DNA from: Oscillospiraceae bacterium
GTDB lineage: Bacteria > Bacillota > Clostridia > Oscillospirales > Ruminococcaceae
Assembly: GCA_017528675.1 (NCBI GenBank)
Contig: JAFXOO010000089.1
Span: 1-6,050, forward strand
DNA: 6,050 nt
Reading direction: 5' to 3'
Shown here: positions 5,408-6,050 of the stretch, piece after piece
Layout: every line of letters begins with the position of its first letter
How positions within the stretch are numbered: position 1 is the first letter of the stretch
Notes under the pieces: generated by a model
Databases searched by the model: none
What the model saw: the letters and a program-made list of their open reading frames with translations, nothing else
Told to the model about the DNA's origin: nothing
Made by a program: the position numbers and the translations under genes

Positions 5408-5923
5408 TCATCCATCCTTTCTGAGCAGTTGCAGCACCTTCGGCGCAGCGATGCGGAACCACGAACAGAAGGCCTCCGGTGTGCTGAGCAGACGCTCCTC
5501 CAGTTCGGAGAAGGTCACCCATTCGAGCGCTTCGATTTCCTCCGGATCCGGAGAAAACGGCCCGTCACAGGTACCAAGGAACACATGATCGTACTCATAT
5601 TCATACAGATCCTCTGCATACTTAGAGTAATATACAAAGTCAAAAAGCTCCTTCACCCCGCAGGAAATGCCGAGCTCCTCCTGTAAGCGGCGTGGAACTG
5701 CCTCAGCCAGCGTTTCGCCGTTTCTCGGATGGGAGCAGCAGGCATTTGCCCACAGCCCGCCCGAGTGGTATTTCGTCTTGCACCGGCGCTGAATCAGCAT
5801 ACGATCGCCGCTGATGAGAAAGACGGAAAACGCCCTGTGCAGTCTGCCGAGGCGGTGTGCCTCAGCCTTTTCCATCGTACCGATCTGCCTGTCAGCAAGA
5901 TCTACTAAAATCATCTCATCCAT
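5408..5923 (-). CDS. idi: Isopentenyl-diphosphate delta-isomerase, type I (Nudix fold)
   Basis: A 171-residue cytoplasmic enzyme that interconverts isopentenyl and dimethylallyl diphosphate for isoprenoid synthesis (undecaprenyl carrier, quinones, prenylated tRNA). Catalytic and metal-binding landmarks of the E. coli enzyme are all present: His23 and His29 (metal; EAHRLGRLH), Cys63 in NACCSHP (catalytic Cys) with His65, the Nudix-like helix GETLAEAVPRRLQEELG with Glu83, and the acidic pair Glu108/Glu110 in YEYEYDH. Trp in CSWF near the C-terminus matches the active-site Trp. Length is slightly below the 182 of E. coli. The ATG at 5923 has AAGGAG at 5936-5931 with a 7-nt spacer; Met4 is a less likely start. 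Many Firmicutes use the unrelated FMN-dependent type II isomerase, so type I is worth noting. It is the first gene of a unit with the LuxR-family regulator. Confidence 0.92.
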   Translation of the reverse strand: MDEMILVDLADRQIGTMEKAEAHRLGRLHRAFSVFLISGDRMLIQRRCKTKYHSGGLWANACCSHPRNGETLAEAVPRRLQEELGISCGVKELFDFVYYSKYAEDLYEYEYDHVFLGTCDGPFSPDPEEIEALEWVTFSELEERLLSTPEAFCSWFRIAAPKVLQLLRKDG

Positions 5924-5930
5924 ACGGACA

Positions 5931-5936
5931 CTCCTT
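5931..5936 (-). promoter_or_regulatory. Ribosome binding site of idi
   Basis: Minus-strand AAGGAG, 7 nt before the ATG at 5923. It favours that start over Met4, nine bases further in. Confidence 0.8.
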
Positions 5937-5973
5937 TCACCCGGAAATCGCCCGGAAGCACTGTAATACCTAC

Positions 5974-6002
5974 ATTATACCATACTCCGGAGAAGGATGC
6001 AA
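5974..6002 (-). promoter_or_regulatory. Probable sigma-A promoter of the idi-regulator operon
   Basis: Minus strand: -35 TTGCAT (6002-5997), a 17-bp spacer, then -10 TATAAT (5979-5974) preceded by TGG as an extended -10. The start of transcription would be near 5967, with a leader of about 45 nt. The 12 bases TATGGTATAATG around the -10 are identical to those of the metalloprotease promoter. Confidence 0.75.
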
Positions 6003-6050
6003 GTGCGGAGGCGTCTAAAAACGGGGACATAATTTAGTAAAACTACACAA

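Overview
This window is GC-rich bacterial DNA. Apart from a short fragment at the left edge, every recognisable gene lies on the minus strand. The best taxonomic clue is a secreted protease with an N-terminal type I dockerin. Dockerins of this kind, together with strong AGGAGG-type ribosome sites, extended -10 promoters, a multi-subunit 2-oxoacid:ferredoxin oxidoreductase and a GC-rich palindromic intergenic repeat, suggest an anaerobic clostridial Firmicute of the Ruminococcus/Oscillospiraceae type, probably a gut fibre degrader with cellulosome-like complexes. This is inference; there is no rRNA or other marker in the window.

Layout, following minus-strand transcription from right to left. 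(1) 6050-5924: short leader with a clear promoter. (2) 5923-5408: type I isopentenyl-diphosphate isomerase (idi). Three bases later comes 5404-3455, a MalT-like (STAND/LAL) LuxR-family regulator. The two look like one operon ending at a strong hairpin at 3371-3403. (3) 3317-3289: a consensus extended -10 promoter, a leader of about 90 nt, then 3193-1616: a secreted dockerin-M6-like metalloprotease. (4) 1615-1294: a 321-bp intergenic region without a gene. It holds a three-hairpin palindromic repeat element, a hairpin terminator, and a compact terminator/promoter/palindrome cluster for the next operon. (5) 1293-111: the por operon, with gamma, delta (ferredoxin) and alpha subunits joined by 4-bp ATGA overlaps. 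It makes a CoA- and ferredoxin-dependent 2-oxoacid (probably pyruvate) oxidoreductase.

The most unusual point is at the left end. The alpha subunit is cut off after about 124 residues, and bases 3-119 encode, on the opposite strand, a clear piece of the C-terminal GXGXG domain of glutamate synthase (gltB). The two coding sequences meet head-on at about 117-122 with no space for either C-terminus. This is either a genuine rearrangement (for example an inversion breakpoint) that breaks both genes, or a chimeric assembly join. The sequence alone cannot decide between them.

I see no novel multi-gene defence or mobile system here. The points worth following are the gltB/porA junction, the palindromic operator-like site in the por promoter, the idi-regulator coupling, the dockerin-bearing protease and the intergenic repeat element.
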